Source: Cyclobacterium xiamenense
GTDB lineage: Bacteria > Bacteroidota > Bacteroidia > Cytophagales > Cyclobacteriaceae
DNA: 64,000 bases
Reading direction: 5' to 3'
Assembly: GCF_009467825.1 (NCBI RefSeq)
Contig: NZ_WIOK01000003.1
Span: 62,001-126,000 of the forward strand
Shown here in pieces: positions 26,942 through 36,260 of the stretch (the stretch's first letter is position 1; every line of letters starts with the position of its first letter). Under the pieces are notes generated by a model. That model was not told where the DNA came from. It did no database searches and saw only the letters and a list, made by a program, of their open reading frames with translations. A program made the translations under genes and the position numbers.

Positions 26942-29086
26942 ATGAAAGCACGCACCACGAGTTGGATCATTGCCCTGTTTTGCCTGGCGTTATCGTTCCC
27001 ATCTGCAGGTCAGGTAATGTCATCCATTTCGCAACAGATTCGAAAAACGATCGCCTTGCCTCCAAACGCAGGAATGGAGGTACTCCGGCTTTTTGCAAAA
27101 GGAGATTCCATTCGGGTCGTTACCTCCCACGGCCTGTTTACATATTATCAGGACAGCTGGTCGGGAGCGCCTTTTATTACCGGGCTACAAGTTGCAACCA
27201 TGGACGCCTCCCGACAAATCTGGCTCTCCAATGGTCGCTCCCTATGGGCAGAAGATGGAAAACGCATCCCCAATCCAGCCTTGCTGCCGGGTGAGTCGAT
27301 CCGCAGCCTTGCCTGGGCGACATCCCAAACACTCCTTGTAGGCACCAACCGGGGCCTGCACATTTGGCAGGATGCCTGGACCCGGGTCCCGTTTCCAGAG
27401 GAAATGGCCGTAAATTCCCTGGCCGTGGACGCAGAGGGAAATTGGTGGCTGGCTGCAGACCGGGGTCTTTGGCGGCGGCAGAAGGGTCGCTGGACAAACT
27501 TTGACCAAGACGTAATGGCTCCAGGCCACGAGAGCAATTACCTGACACTGGAACCCGCGGACGAGGGAAAAACCCTCTATTTTAGTTCCGCAAATGCCAT
27601 AGGCGCCCTGGCTGCGGAGGGAAATCATTGGATGGCACGGGGATCGGACGGTTTGCCCTACGGGCCGGTTACGCGCATGGCTATCAAAGATGGAACGATC
27701 TGGATGGCCACGGAAAAAGGACTGATCAAAAAAGACAGCAGCTGGCACTACTACGCCGGCAAGCGCTGGCTTCCGGACGACCGGGTACTCGACCTGTTGC
27801 CCCTGGGGAACGATAGGGTTTGGGTGGCCACATCCGAAGGAATCGTGGAATTGGCCAGTATCCCCATGTCTATGGAGGAGAAAGCCGACTCGCTGGAGCG
27901 GGTGGCAGAAGCACGGCACAACCGGCTGGGACTCATCAACCGCTCCAAACTCGCACTACCCGGCGAGCTGGGCAGTAGTTTTTTAGAAAACCAGGACAAC
28001 GACGGGCTTTGGACCTCCTGCTACCTGATCGCGCAATGCTACCGGTACGCCGTCACCCGGGACGAAACTGCCCGGGTGCGCGCGGTACGCACATTTGAAG
28101 CATTGGAACGGCTGGAAACCGTTACTGGTATCTCCGGTTATCCCGCACGGTCGTACGCCAGAGCAACGGACATGGTCGCTCCCTCCCGCTCTCCCCATCC
28201 CAAAAATTGGCACGATTCGGCCGATGGGGTATGGCAATGGCTGGACGATACCAGCTCAGACGAAATCGTCGGGCACCTCTTTTCCCTAAGCCTCTTTCAC
28301 GAATACCTGGCCGACGCCTCGCAGCAAAAACGGATTGTGGATCTAATCGATCGAATCGTCAGCCACATTTTGGACAACGAGTTTCAACTTATCGATGCTG
28401 ACGGACTACCTACCCGCTGGGGAATCTGGAACCCCGACTCACTCAATCGCTCCACTAACTGGATGTACGAACGTGGCCTGAATTCTTTGCAGATCCTTTC
28501 GCATTTGAAAACGGCCTACCATTTTACGGGCAAGGAAAAATTCGAGAAAGCCTACCGATACCTGGTAGAAGAAGAGGGATATGCCAAAAATGCGGTGAAG
28601 GCAAAAATGACTGACCCCTTTGAAATCAGCCATTCGGACGATATCCTGAATTTTTTCCCCTATTACAACCTGCTTCGGTACACCGGGGAAGATGATCCGT
28701 CCCGGAAGCTGTACGTGAAAAGTCTGCGGCGTTCCTGGGAGGCGGTACGCAACGACCGCATGCCGGTGTGGAACCTCCTGGCAAGCAGCCTGCTGGGGGA
28801 GGAACTGGATTTGGATTTGGCGCAGGCGGCATTGGAAGAATTCCCCCTCGACCAGATCAATTGGTCCTTTACCAATAGCCACCGTTGGGATTTAAAAAGG
28901 GATGAATTTCCGGGTCGTGGTAGGGCCGAACAAGCGTTGGTAGCGCTTCCTGCCGGGGAGAGTAATGTTTTCCGTTGGAATACCAATCCCAAGCAACTGG
29001 ATGGCGGTGGGGCCGGATTGAGCGAAGAAAATGGCAGCTACTACCTGGTGGCCTATTGGATGGGTCGGTTTCACGGGTACTGGTAA
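26942..29086 (+). CDS. exported propeller plus (alpha/alpha)-barrel protein
   Basis: 714 residues with a signal peptide (LSFPSAGQ, about 23). Residues about 40-310 carry repeats of the two-component-regulator propeller type: LLVGTNRGLHIW, WWLAADRGLWRR, IWMATEKGLIKK and VWVATSEGIVEL. From about residue 340 the protein is helical, with GDGLWTSCYLIAQCYRYA-like hairpins and ADGLPTRWGIWNPDS, resembling six-hairpin glycosidase/lyase barrels. There is no transmembrane or kinase part. The architecture suggests a surface or periplasmic enzyme acting on a sugar polymer, but the function is unknown. Confidence 0.75.
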   Translation: MKARTTSWIIALFCLALSFPSAGQVMSSISQQIRKTIALPPNAGMEVLRLFAKGDSIRVVTSHGLFTYYQDSWSGAPFITGLQVATMDASRQIWLSNGRSLWAEDGKRIPNPALLPGESIRSLAWATSQTLLVGTNRGLHIWQDAWTRVPFPEEMAVNSLAVDAEGNWWLAADRGLWRRQKGRWTNFDQDVMAPGHESNYLTLEPADEGKTLYFSSANAIGALAAEGNHWMARGSDGLPYGPVTRMAIKDGTIWMATEKGLIKKDSSWHYYAGKRWLPDDRVLDLLPLGNDRVWVATSEGIVELASIPMSMEEKADSLERVAEARHNRLGLINRSKLALPGELGSSFLENQDNDGLWTSCYLIAQCYRYAVTRDETARVRAVRTFEALERLETVTGISGYPARSYARATDMVAPSRSPHPKNWHDSADGVWQWLDDTSSDEIVGHLFSLSLFHEYLADASQQKRIVDLIDRIVSHILDNEFQLIDADGLPTRWGIWNPDSLNRSTNWMYERGLNSLQILSHLKTAYHFTGKEKFEKAYRYLVEEEGYAKNAVKAKMTDPFEISHSDDILNFFPYYNLLRYTGEDDPSRKLYVKSLRRSWEAVRNDRMPVWNLLASSLLGEELDLDLAQAALEEFPLDQINWSFTNSHRWDLKRDEFPGRGRAEQALVALPAGESNVFRWNTNPKQLDGGGAGLSEENGSYYLVAYWMGRFHGYW

Positions 29087-29183
29087 GACCCGAGCCTATG
29101 CGGTACTGCTATCCGCAAAAAAAAGCAACCGATAGCCTGAGCTCCAGCCCGTTTCTGGAAAGCGCCGGTGCGGCAATGCGCAG

Positions 29184-29423
29184 TTAATCGCGATTTTTGT
29201 GCTGCTTTTTGGAGCGTTCATTAGTCGCGCGTCTGTAGTCCTCGTCGATGTGATACCGTTCCTTCGCGCGCTGCAAGGTCTTGGCCCGGTAGTCGGGATC
29301 GTTTTGGTAGCGCTCCCGGTAAGTAGCTCGCGCCTTTTCCCGAAATTCAAGGTCTTTCAGGTACCGCTCCCTTCGCTGCTTTAATACCTTTTCTTTGTTT
29401 CGTTCGTACCAACTCTTTTCCAA
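29184..29423 (-). CDS. small highly charged repeat protein, unknown
   Basis: 79 residues, very rich in Arg, Lys, Glu and Tyr, with three imperfect repeats of about 20 residues built on RERY-x-x-D-x-x-(F/Y)-R (for example YRERYQNDPDYRAKTLQRA). It likely forms continuous helix. No ATG exists; TTG 29423 is the best start, which lowers confidence. It lies between two secreted-hydrolase genes and is convergent with the left one. Confidence 0.5.
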   Translation of the reverse strand: MEKSWYERNKEKVLKQRRERYLKDLEFREKARATYRERYQNDPDYRAKTLQRAKERYHIDEDYRRATNERSKKQHKNRD

Positions 29424-29629
29424 AGTTTTTGTGTTAAGAGGTTGAAACCAGTCGTCAAATTAACATTCCATTCGTTTATAATTTAATTTCTGAAAAATTA
29501 CCTAAAATGTCAATTTTTCGAGGGAGGTTTTCAAGGAAAAAGGCTCGCTTTCAGGCAGTACGGGATTTTTTCCGCATTTCCTCCATAGAAAAAGCCAACG
29601 CCTTCTGTGAAAAACACCGTCCCCTGGTT

Positions 29630-32098
29630 TCACCGGTTTTCTTTCCAGACAAAATCTCCGGTTTCCACCCCCCAGTCGTTTCCAAAATACCCGGTTCCTA
29701 CCACAGCCCCGTATCCGGTTTCAAACACATCCGCGCCCACGATGGTCAGGTCCGGAAAAGCGGTTCCTGCCAAAAAATAGTGGTTGGCGTGCACGGCGGC
29801 AAAGCCCGCCGGACCGGTTCCGGCAACCACCCCCACCGAGGCAATGTCACTATCCGGACGGGGTTGAATAAAATAACAACCCCAACCCTCGCCGGTCCAT
29901 ACCCGTTCGCCCAATTTCATTTCTCCCCGCCTTACCTGTACCGGGCTTTCGGCCAATAACTGCTTCCAGGCGTTATTGGTATCCGCGTTGCCGTACAAGA
30001 TCACTCCCCTATCCGGGTACGCTTCGGGGGAGAATTGCCTGTCCGGCAGCAGTTCAATGGCTCCGTTTCCACGATAGCCAAAGGTTTCGGCATCAAAGCG
30101 CGCTTTGTAAAAATTCCAGGCGTTTTCTTCCGGGCTACCCTGGGTACCGTAGACAAAGATCATCCGGTGACGAAAAGCATCTTTAAAACCGCCATATCGG
30201 TGGGGGCCTTTTTCATCCCGGCCTGGCAGCGTGCCCACCTCCCATTCCCCTGTATCGGTACGAACCAAGGTAATTTCCTTCACTGCCCTTTCCAACCTCA
30301 GCTGGCTTTCGTCCAAGGCAATCAACAGGGGAAACAATACCGCGGCCTTGCTCAGATCCAATTGCAACACGGTTACATTCTGGGTTGTACCCTGAAGCGA
30401 CAAGGAATCCGCGCCCAGCGCCAAATCCACTTCGCTGATTTGGTAAGGATGGGTTTGTTGATAAAGGGTTACCCAATGAGAACGGGAGGAAATTCCCGGA
30501 CTGGCTGTTTGGAATTGCAACTTGCGCACCTGGGCCGGCAGGGGTAGTTGGTGACTTTTGAAAAAATCAAACATGGGGGGCCAATCGGCTGAGTGATTCC
30601 CGTACCAATGCCCGCCACCCGGGTATTCGTAATAGGAAAAGTCGGGGTGAAAACCCGCCAATAGCTGCCTCATCTCCCGGGCATGCCGCACGGGCACCAC
30701 CGCATCGGCATCTCCGTGATTGATATACACTCCAAAATGCAGGTAATTCCGATGCAATAGCCGGGTACGCTGGGCGTTTCCGGCCCGTGCAAACATGCGC
30801 TGAATGGGCGTCTCCACCTTCCGAACATGCTCGATCCAATCGTGCAGCTCGGCGTAGCCGGCAGCGGGCCCGATAGCGGCCCAATAGTCCGGATAACTGG
30901 CCCCCAGGTACCAGCTGGCATGCCCCCCCATGGAATGGCCGGTCAGGTAGATTTTCTGTGGATCCGGCTGAAAGCGCTTCTTGCCGATTTCCAGCACCTC
31001 GAGGGCATCCAGACGCCCCCAGTCTTCCCAGGCAAAGCCAAACGGCCCCCGGTTTGTCGGCGCGATCAGGTGACCCCAATCCTTGGAAGTATAAACCGCA
31101 GCCTGCCCACTGGCCTCCACCCCGGCACCATGCGTGGAAAAGAACAAGGCCGGCGCCTGCCCTTCCGGAACCTGCCCGGGCTGTACTGCGTAATACTGTA
31201 CACTGCCGTCAATGGAGCTAATAAACGTCCGGTTGTGCAGGCCGCCGGCGGAGCGATTCTTCAACGGCAGGGTCAGCGAACCCAACTCCTGCCCGGATGC
31301 GGAAAGCAGGCGCAGCTGAACGACTGCCTCGCTGCGAAGTACACCCTCCAATTCCGGAATCCGAAAGGGGACGATCCGCGAGGTTAGCTTTTCGATGACC
31401 GGAAGCGCAGTGCTCATTTCCTCCCCGCCTTCCACCCGGGCCAGGATCCGGTAGTCGGTCGCCGCGGTTTCAGCGGCATTGATCACCTTGATACCTGCCC
31501 ATTTGAACCCAGTCTCCTCCTGTATCAGGTCAGGCAAAGTCAACTGATCGTCGCTTAGCTGTACCGGCGACTCCACCGCACGCAGCGCTGCTCGTATTTC
31601 CGGATTTCTGCCCGAGGTCAAATAAAACGTGTTCCGCCCTTTCGTAAGTTGTACCGGAACCTTGGTGATGCCAAAGCCAAAATGGTCCCCCTCCCGGGGA
31701 ACGCCATTCACATAGGCTTTTCCGTGACCCGATGCATCCAGGATGACTACCCGGTCGGAAGGACTCTCGTATTCCAGGTACAAGCCTCCGGAAGCCAGGT
31801 ACTTGTGCTTGAAATAGCCTTCCGCGTCTGCTTCGATCGGCTCCCAATCAAGCGAAGGGGAATCCTGGCTGCCCTCCGGCCGAATCAACTTAACGGACAG
31901 GAGGCGGGAAATGACCGGGTCCACGGGGAATTCGGTTCGGGCATAGCGGGGGTATTTTTCCGGCGTCCCAAAGCCCGTAACCCATCCTTCGGTAAATACA
32001 ATTGGCTGTGTAATGGTTTGTCCCTGGCTGATGGACAGTAGTCCGGATAACAGGAACAAAAGCAGCAGGAAGCCGCGCAATCGGTTGTGCATGTACAT
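29630..32098 (-). CDS. exported alpha/beta-hydrolase (esterase or peptidase), 822 residues
   Basis: The signal peptide (to about residue 26, SISQGQ) is followed by a beta-rich N-terminal region (30-290). The hydrolase core (about 300-520) has the nucleophile Ser389 in LTGHSMGGHASW, INHGDADAVVP for the acid, and YPGGGHWYGNH for the His. A C-terminal strand-rich domain (about 530-822) ends GDFVWKENR. The core resembles prolyl-oligopeptidase/PHB-depolymerase-like esterases. A second ATG at 32092 is equally possible. The substrate is unknown. Confidence 0.8.
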   Translation of the reverse strand: MYMHNRLRGFLLLLFLLSGLLSISQGQTITQPIVFTEGWVTGFGTPEKYPRYARTEFPVDPVISRLLSVKLIRPEGSQDSPSLDWEPIEADAEGYFKHKYLASGGLYLEYESPSDRVVILDASGHGKAYVNGVPREGDHFGFGITKVPVQLTKGRNTFYLTSGRNPEIRAALRAVESPVQLSDDQLTLPDLIQEETGFKWAGIKVINAAETAATDYRILARVEGGEEMSTALPVIEKLTSRIVPFRIPELEGVLRSEAVVQLRLLSASGQELGSLTLPLKNRSAGGLHNRTFISSIDGSVQYYAVQPGQVPEGQAPALFFSTHGAGVEASGQAAVYTSKDWGHLIAPTNRGPFGFAWEDWGRLDALEVLEIGKKRFQPDPQKIYLTGHSMGGHASWYLGASYPDYWAAIGPAAGYAELHDWIEHVRKVETPIQRMFARAGNAQRTRLLHRNYLHFGVYINHGDADAVVPVRHAREMRQLLAGFHPDFSYYEYPGGGHWYGNHSADWPPMFDFFKSHQLPLPAQVRKLQFQTASPGISSRSHWVTLYQQTHPYQISEVDLALGADSLSLQGTTQNVTVLQLDLSKAAVLFPLLIALDESQLRLERAVKEITLVRTDTGEWEVGTLPGRDEKGPHRYGGFKDAFRHRMIFVYGTQGSPEENAWNFYKARFDAETFGYRGNGAIELLPDRQFSPEAYPDRGVILYGNADTNNAWKQLLAESPVQVRRGEMKLGERVWTGEGWGCYFIQPRPDSDIASVGVVAGTGPAGFAAVHANHYFLAGTAFPDLTIVGADVFETGYGAVVGTGYFGNDWGVETGDFVWKENR

Positions 32099-32394
32099 GG
32101 TGGTTGACGTGGAAAAAGCGTCGGCAGCGGAATCCCCTGGCTGCTCATTGATTTACCGGTCAAAGAAAAGAATTTTTGGTTGAAAAAGGGATCCATTTTT
32201 TAACAAATTCAGTATAAATACCAAATTACTGTTCCTATTTACCTCAACCTTCCCCAAAACCACCCCTGATAGGTGAGTTGGCTATTTTTTTTTGGACTAC
32301 CACCGTCCGCATCCCCGGGACGTCACCTCGCCAGGCCGGCAAATCCGTGGTAAAAAATCCGGGTATTCGCCTGCCGGTGCAATGCTGAAAGCAA

Positions 32395-33675
32395 TCATCT
32401 GCCAGCGATGGTTTCGACGATCAGCTCCTTGCGATCGAATAGTCCCGGATTAAACTGGAGTCCAAGACCGGGCAGGTCCGGAGGGTGTACGCAACCATTT
32501 TCTACCTGCGGAGTGTTGGCAAAGAAAAAAGGATCCCGTTCTTTCCAATAGGGGTACACGCTTTCCACAAAGTGTAAATTGGTAACCGCGGCAGCCAGAT
32601 GTACCGACGCATACCAAAGTATGGGTCCCCCGGCCGTGTGCATCATGGTGGGGATGTAATAGGTGTTGGCCAGGTCCGAAATTTTCTTGCCTTCGGATAT
32701 CCCGCCACACCAGGTGAGATCGTACATGGCTATTTCGGCGGCTTTTGCCTCGAACATTTCCCGAAAACCAAAGCGGGTGGCCAGGCGCTCACTGACCACC
32801 AGGGGGATGCTGGTCTCCTGATTTAGCGATACGTACGCCTGCATGTTGTCTTGCAGGAGCATGTCTTCGAGAAACAGGACATTGAAGGGCTCCAGTGCTT
32901 TGGCGATCCGGATCGCGCTGGGTAGGTTCCAAATGCTGTGAAATTCGCAGCCGATATCCAGATCGGCCCCAACCGCATCCTGTACGCGTTTGATCCAGGT
33001 CAATGATTGCTCGATGTCTTTCTGCGAAATGTATTCGCCTTTATTCTTGTTTCCTACCCTGTCAAACGGGCAATACTTAATGGCCGGGATGCCCTGATCC
33101 ACCAGAAATCGGGCAATCTTTTCCATATCGTCTTCCAACTTCCAGCCGTTGATGTTTCTCGAGTCCGTATAGGTATTGTACACGCGGATGTTTTTGTTTT
33201 TAGATCCTCCGAGCAACTGGTACAAGGGCAGCTTACTCACCTGGCCCAGGATATCCCACTGGGCGATATTGATGGCCGACAGGGCACGCATTTCGGCACC
33301 GCCGTTGACATGGTAGGCATTCTGCCGGAATATCCGTTCCCAGGTTTGTTCGATTTCCAGTGGATTGGTACCGATCAGTTTTCCCGCCCAACTATGCCAT
33401 TCGAGGTCTTTGATTGCTGCGGCACTCGCCTCGTTGAACGGGTAGGTTTCCCCCGTCCCGATGATTCCGGCATCGGTATGCAGGCGCAGCCACATCCATT
33501 GCACACCGGCACCGGCGATTTTCAGATCTTTGCTAAAACGCACGGTTTCGATTTTGGTGATGGTTAGCTCCGGCGCATGCGCCAATGCCTGCATTCCTAC
33601 TGAAGACAATGCATGCGTCCCCATGAGCCCAAGCGCTCCCGCGGCCGTTTTTTTGATAAATTTTCGTCTGTTCAT
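32395..33675 (-). CDS. Tat-exported enolase-superfamily (mandelate racemase/muconate lactonising-like) enzyme
   Basis: 426 residues from ATG 33675. It begins with a twin-arginine signal (MNRRKFIKKTAAGALGLMG). The enolase-superfamily barrel follows: IPAIKYCPF (catalytic Lys region), metal-site segments DIGCEFHSIW, LFLEDML and VSERLATRFG, and the His segment MMHTAGGP. Family members dehydrate sugar acids or racemise hydroxyacids using Mg2+. The Tat signal implies that it folds with its metal before export. Upstream in-frame codons (to 33792) do not look native. Confidence 0.87.
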   Translation of the reverse strand: MNRRKFIKKTAAGALGLMGTHALSSVGMQALAHAPELTITKIETVRFSKDLKIAGAGVQWMWLRLHTDAGIIGTGETYPFNEASAAAIKDLEWHSWAGKLIGTNPLEIEQTWERIFRQNAYHVNGGAEMRALSAINIAQWDILGQVSKLPLYQLLGGSKNKNIRVYNTYTDSRNINGWKLEDDMEKIARFLVDQGIPAIKYCPFDRVGNKNKGEYISQKDIEQSLTWIKRVQDAVGADLDIGCEFHSIWNLPSAIRIAKALEPFNVLFLEDMLLQDNMQAYVSLNQETSIPLVVSERLATRFGFREMFEAKAAEIAMYDLTWCGGISEGKKISDLANTYYIPTMMHTAGGPILWYASVHLAAAVTNLHFVESVYPYWKERDPFFFANTPQVENGCVHPPDLPGLGLQFNPGLFDRKELIVETIAGR

Positions 33676-34098
33676 GGTCCCTACGGTTACAATTCGGGTA
33701 CTTGCCACTTTTTCAATAGCGGATGTTTTGATCAGTGCGTTCGAGCGCCTTCCATTTATTTCCAGCCCCTTCGGAAGCCCCATCGATGCCAACTGCTATC
33801 CGAGATTGGTCTTCGATTTTCTGTTCGGGGGGTCAACTATTTTAATAACAAATTTCCATTTTTCAACTTTAAGCAGCATGGGTAATTTGCCTTTTTTATG
33901 CGGCATTCACCGCGCACGACTTCGGCACTCTTTTTAAACCTCGCCAATTTTGAAAAAAATCCAACAAAAAAGAAGGACTCTCCGTCGATAAGATTGCCCC
34001 GCACCACTCCTTTTTTGGTATCATGGCTCCGGTTCTCGTCATTATACGATTGGGATAATCAGTTTTTAAGTTGGCTGTATGAGCAATATTTGTTCGCA
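33676..34098. other. intergenic region, no gene seen
   Basis: 423 nt between two minus-strand genes. No family-like protein in any frame and no terminator-grade hairpin. It should hold the promoter of the enolase-superfamily gene, but no full TAnnTTTG box was found. Confidence 0.4.
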
Positions 34099-35061
34099 TT
34101 AATTCCTAAAGATAAATTTCTTGTGCCATTCTAAATTCTCGATAGCAGGCCAATGTTTCATCTTGGAAGGGAGTTCAATTCTTTTGCCGTCAAATCTTCT
34201 AACTGAATAAGATCCTTCCTCAATAAAATTGCCAGAAACACGAACAACAAAGTCCTGATTTATAGATATCAATCCGCGGTCAAACGCACGGTGTAAATTC
34301 GGACAAAGAGCAATGCCATTAGAAACAGTATCGTCATAGCTTTCGCTGAAAGGCACTATGTGGCACGCATCTATCATCGAAATAGTATAGGTGGTGTCGA
34401 TCTTCAATCCTGAAATGCAACATCGGTTGGCATAAATTCTAGGAATTTCCCGCTTAAATAAACTACCTCGTAAAAATATTTCTTCGTCTTCTTTCTTGTC
34501 AATTAACTGTTTTATCGACCTTCTATATGCAATCGGAGGCTCATTGACGATCATATTTATTGCGTCTACAAGGATTTGATTTGCATGGGTGGCTCCTTTC
34601 GAAAACTCCACCCTCGAACCAGGAAAATACTCTTCTAACAAAAAGTGTAGGAGAATGTGACTTGACTCGTGGTCGGTAAAAAGATCATAAAGTTCTCGTT
34701 TAATCTCAGCATAAGCTACGGCTGCGTTGAGATTGGAAAAGCTTTTTACCAAAGAGCCCATTTTATTCAGATCACTAAATCCTGACCTTGGTACGAGTTT
34801 CCAAAACCCTTCGCTTTTCATGTAGAAAAACGGATAGGAAATTCGGCAATCGTGGTTGCTGGTAACAAGCGCATTCCAATTAGATTTGAAAAGAGCAACA
34901 AGTTCAGGGGTGATATAAACTCGATTATCCGTGATTTGTCCTGTTTGATAGGACTGAATGATAGTAATGAGTAGAATGGGTTTGTGTGGAGCGATTCCAT
35001 GTGAGCGGTCTACTCTCAGTTTTTTAAATTTATTAATGTATGTAAGGACAACCTCATCCAT
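34099..35061 (-). CDS. HNH endonuclease, probable modification-dependent restriction enzyme
   Basis: 320 residues. The C-terminal HNH domain has DACHIVPFSES (231-241), SNGIALCPNLHRAFDRGLIS (247-266) and a CC pair at 214-215. The N-terminal domain carries APHKPILLITII and the signature RISYPFFYMKSEGFWKL, which resembles the DNA-sulfur-binding domain of ScoMcrA-like type IV enzymes (YPFW...DGLW). It is likely to cut foreign DNA bearing phosphorothioate or another modification. It is AT-richer than its neighbours and stands alone, consistent with transfer. Confidence 0.82.
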   Translation of the reverse strand: MDEVVLTYINKFKKLRVDRSHGIAPHKPILLITIIQSYQTGQITDNRVYITPELVALFKSNWNALVTSNHDCRISYPFFYMKSEGFWKLVPRSGFSDLNKMGSLVKSFSNLNAAVAYAEIKRELYDLFTDHESSHILLHFLLEEYFPGSRVEFSKGATHANQILVDAINMIVNEPPIAYRRSIKQLIDKKEDEEIFLRGSLFKREIPRIYANRCCISGLKIDTTYTISMIDACHIVPFSESYDDTVSNGIALCPNLHRAFDRGLISINQDFVVRVSGNFIEEGSYSVRRFDGKRIELPSKMKHWPAIENLEWHKKFIFRN

Positions 35062-35498
35062 AGGATCAAATGAATCTTGTACTAAGATTTTCGACGTATT
35101 CCCGGAACCCCTACCCCCTTTTAATCAACATTTTCGATTTCTGAAATTCAAAGTAGGGCTAGCTCCCCATCGAGGTGACATTTGCACCTCCTATTGCCAA
35201 AGCTCATTTGCCGTACTGGCGTTAATCGGTGCGTATATAAATGCATTCGGCAACACATACTTTCGCGTAGTACATGACCCTACCCTGTCACGACGTTTCT
35301 TTAACCAAGATTTTAGACTGAACACCAAGCAACATTAGCCAATGATCCATCTTCTAAAATCAAAATAACATTTTATAATTCTCAGTATTTAAATATAATT
35401 TAGAACTAAAATTGATCGACGCCACGTAATACGTTCGACAGATAGAAATGAAAACTACCCTACCATTCAAAATGAAATGTCACTAAATTTTTGAAAGA
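35062..35498. other. AT-rich intergenic region, no gene seen
   Basis: 437 nt upstream of the HNH gene and downstream of an exported protein gene. The half nearest 35498 is strongly AT-rich. The minus strand has TTCATTTG just upstream of the HNH start, one mismatch from a -7 box. No coding sequence recognised. Confidence 0.4.
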
Positions 35499-36086
35499 CT
35501 ACTCCTTCGGTGGGTTGATCATGATATGGGCGCGGTGGGTACCGGGATCCATGATCCAGGGCATGCCGGGCGCTTCGGGCTTCAATGCCAGTCCGGTGCT
35601 TTCTTGCGTCGCCCAGGGAATGTAGACCACGTAGCGCAGGTAGGTATTTTTCACTTCGCCATTCATGCCGTCGTAATCCTCGGCAGCCGCTGAAAGGGAA
35701 TACAGCGTGGCCCCATCTTTGGGCATCTGTAGGGTGCCGGCTTTGGCTTCCGCCTCCCGGGTGTCAAAAATTTCCTTAAAATTTTTGCCCTCTTTCTTCA
35801 ATTCCCTGCCGCGCTCCATAAAGGGTTCCAGCTGCTTGTGGTAGCAGGCCACACTAAATCCCTCGGCGTTGGGATCGTCGGCGATGCAAACCATGTCGTT
35901 GCTACCTTCCCGCAAGACGGTCCAATTGCCCCGGGTATCGTAGCCATAGACCAAGGCCCCGTCACGCAGGTCCTCGGGGGCAGCCATCACGGCAGTTTTT
36001 ATTTGCATGGCTTTGGAGGGCAATTGTTGGGCCTCGGCCTGGAGAAACAGCATTAGGGCGAAAAAACTCAAGCAAAAAGGATTCAT
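35499..36086 (-). CDS. exported protein of unknown function
   Basis: 195 residues from ATG 36086 (MNPFCLSFFALMLFLQAEAQ, signal peptide). ATG 36104 would add six residues. The mature part has YGYDTRGNWTVLREGSNDMV, a single CIADDPNAEGFSVACYHK segment with two Cys, and a C-terminal PGTHRAHIMINPP. I do not recognise the family. It is probably soluble and periplasmic. Confidence 0.72.
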   Translation of the reverse strand: MNPFCLSFFALMLFLQAEAQQLPSKAMQIKTAVMAAPEDLRDGALVYGYDTRGNWTVLREGSNDMVCIADDPNAEGFSVACYHKQLEPFMERGRELKKEGKNFKEIFDTREAEAKAGTLQMPKDGATLYSLSAAAEDYDGMNGEVKNTYLRYVVYIPWATQESTGLALKPEAPGMPWIMDPGTHRAHIMINPPKE

Positions 36087-36201
36087 GATTGTGGATAGGT
36101 TCATTTTTTGGTTGTTTATAGGTCTATTAATATACGGGCTATTTTTAGAAAAGTAAAGAAAAAGTCAAAAAGACCCAACAGGAACAGGGCCGGGTTGAAG
36201 C

Positions 36202-36237
36202 AAAAAAAACCGCCGAATCGGATCCGGCGGTTTTTTT
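36202..36237. terminator. bidirectional intrinsic terminator
   Basis: AACCGCC/GGCGGTT stem flanked by runs of A and of T on both sides, so it can stop transcription from either strand. It lies 24 nt beyond the stop of the M28 peptidase gene. Confidence 0.8.
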
Positions 36238-36260
36238 ATAAAATTCCCTATTGCCAATGA

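Noticed and set aside
29507-29959. 150-codon plus-strand frame at the 3' end of the 822-residue hydrolase gene
   Set aside because: Mostly antisense to a real gene, with no family features.
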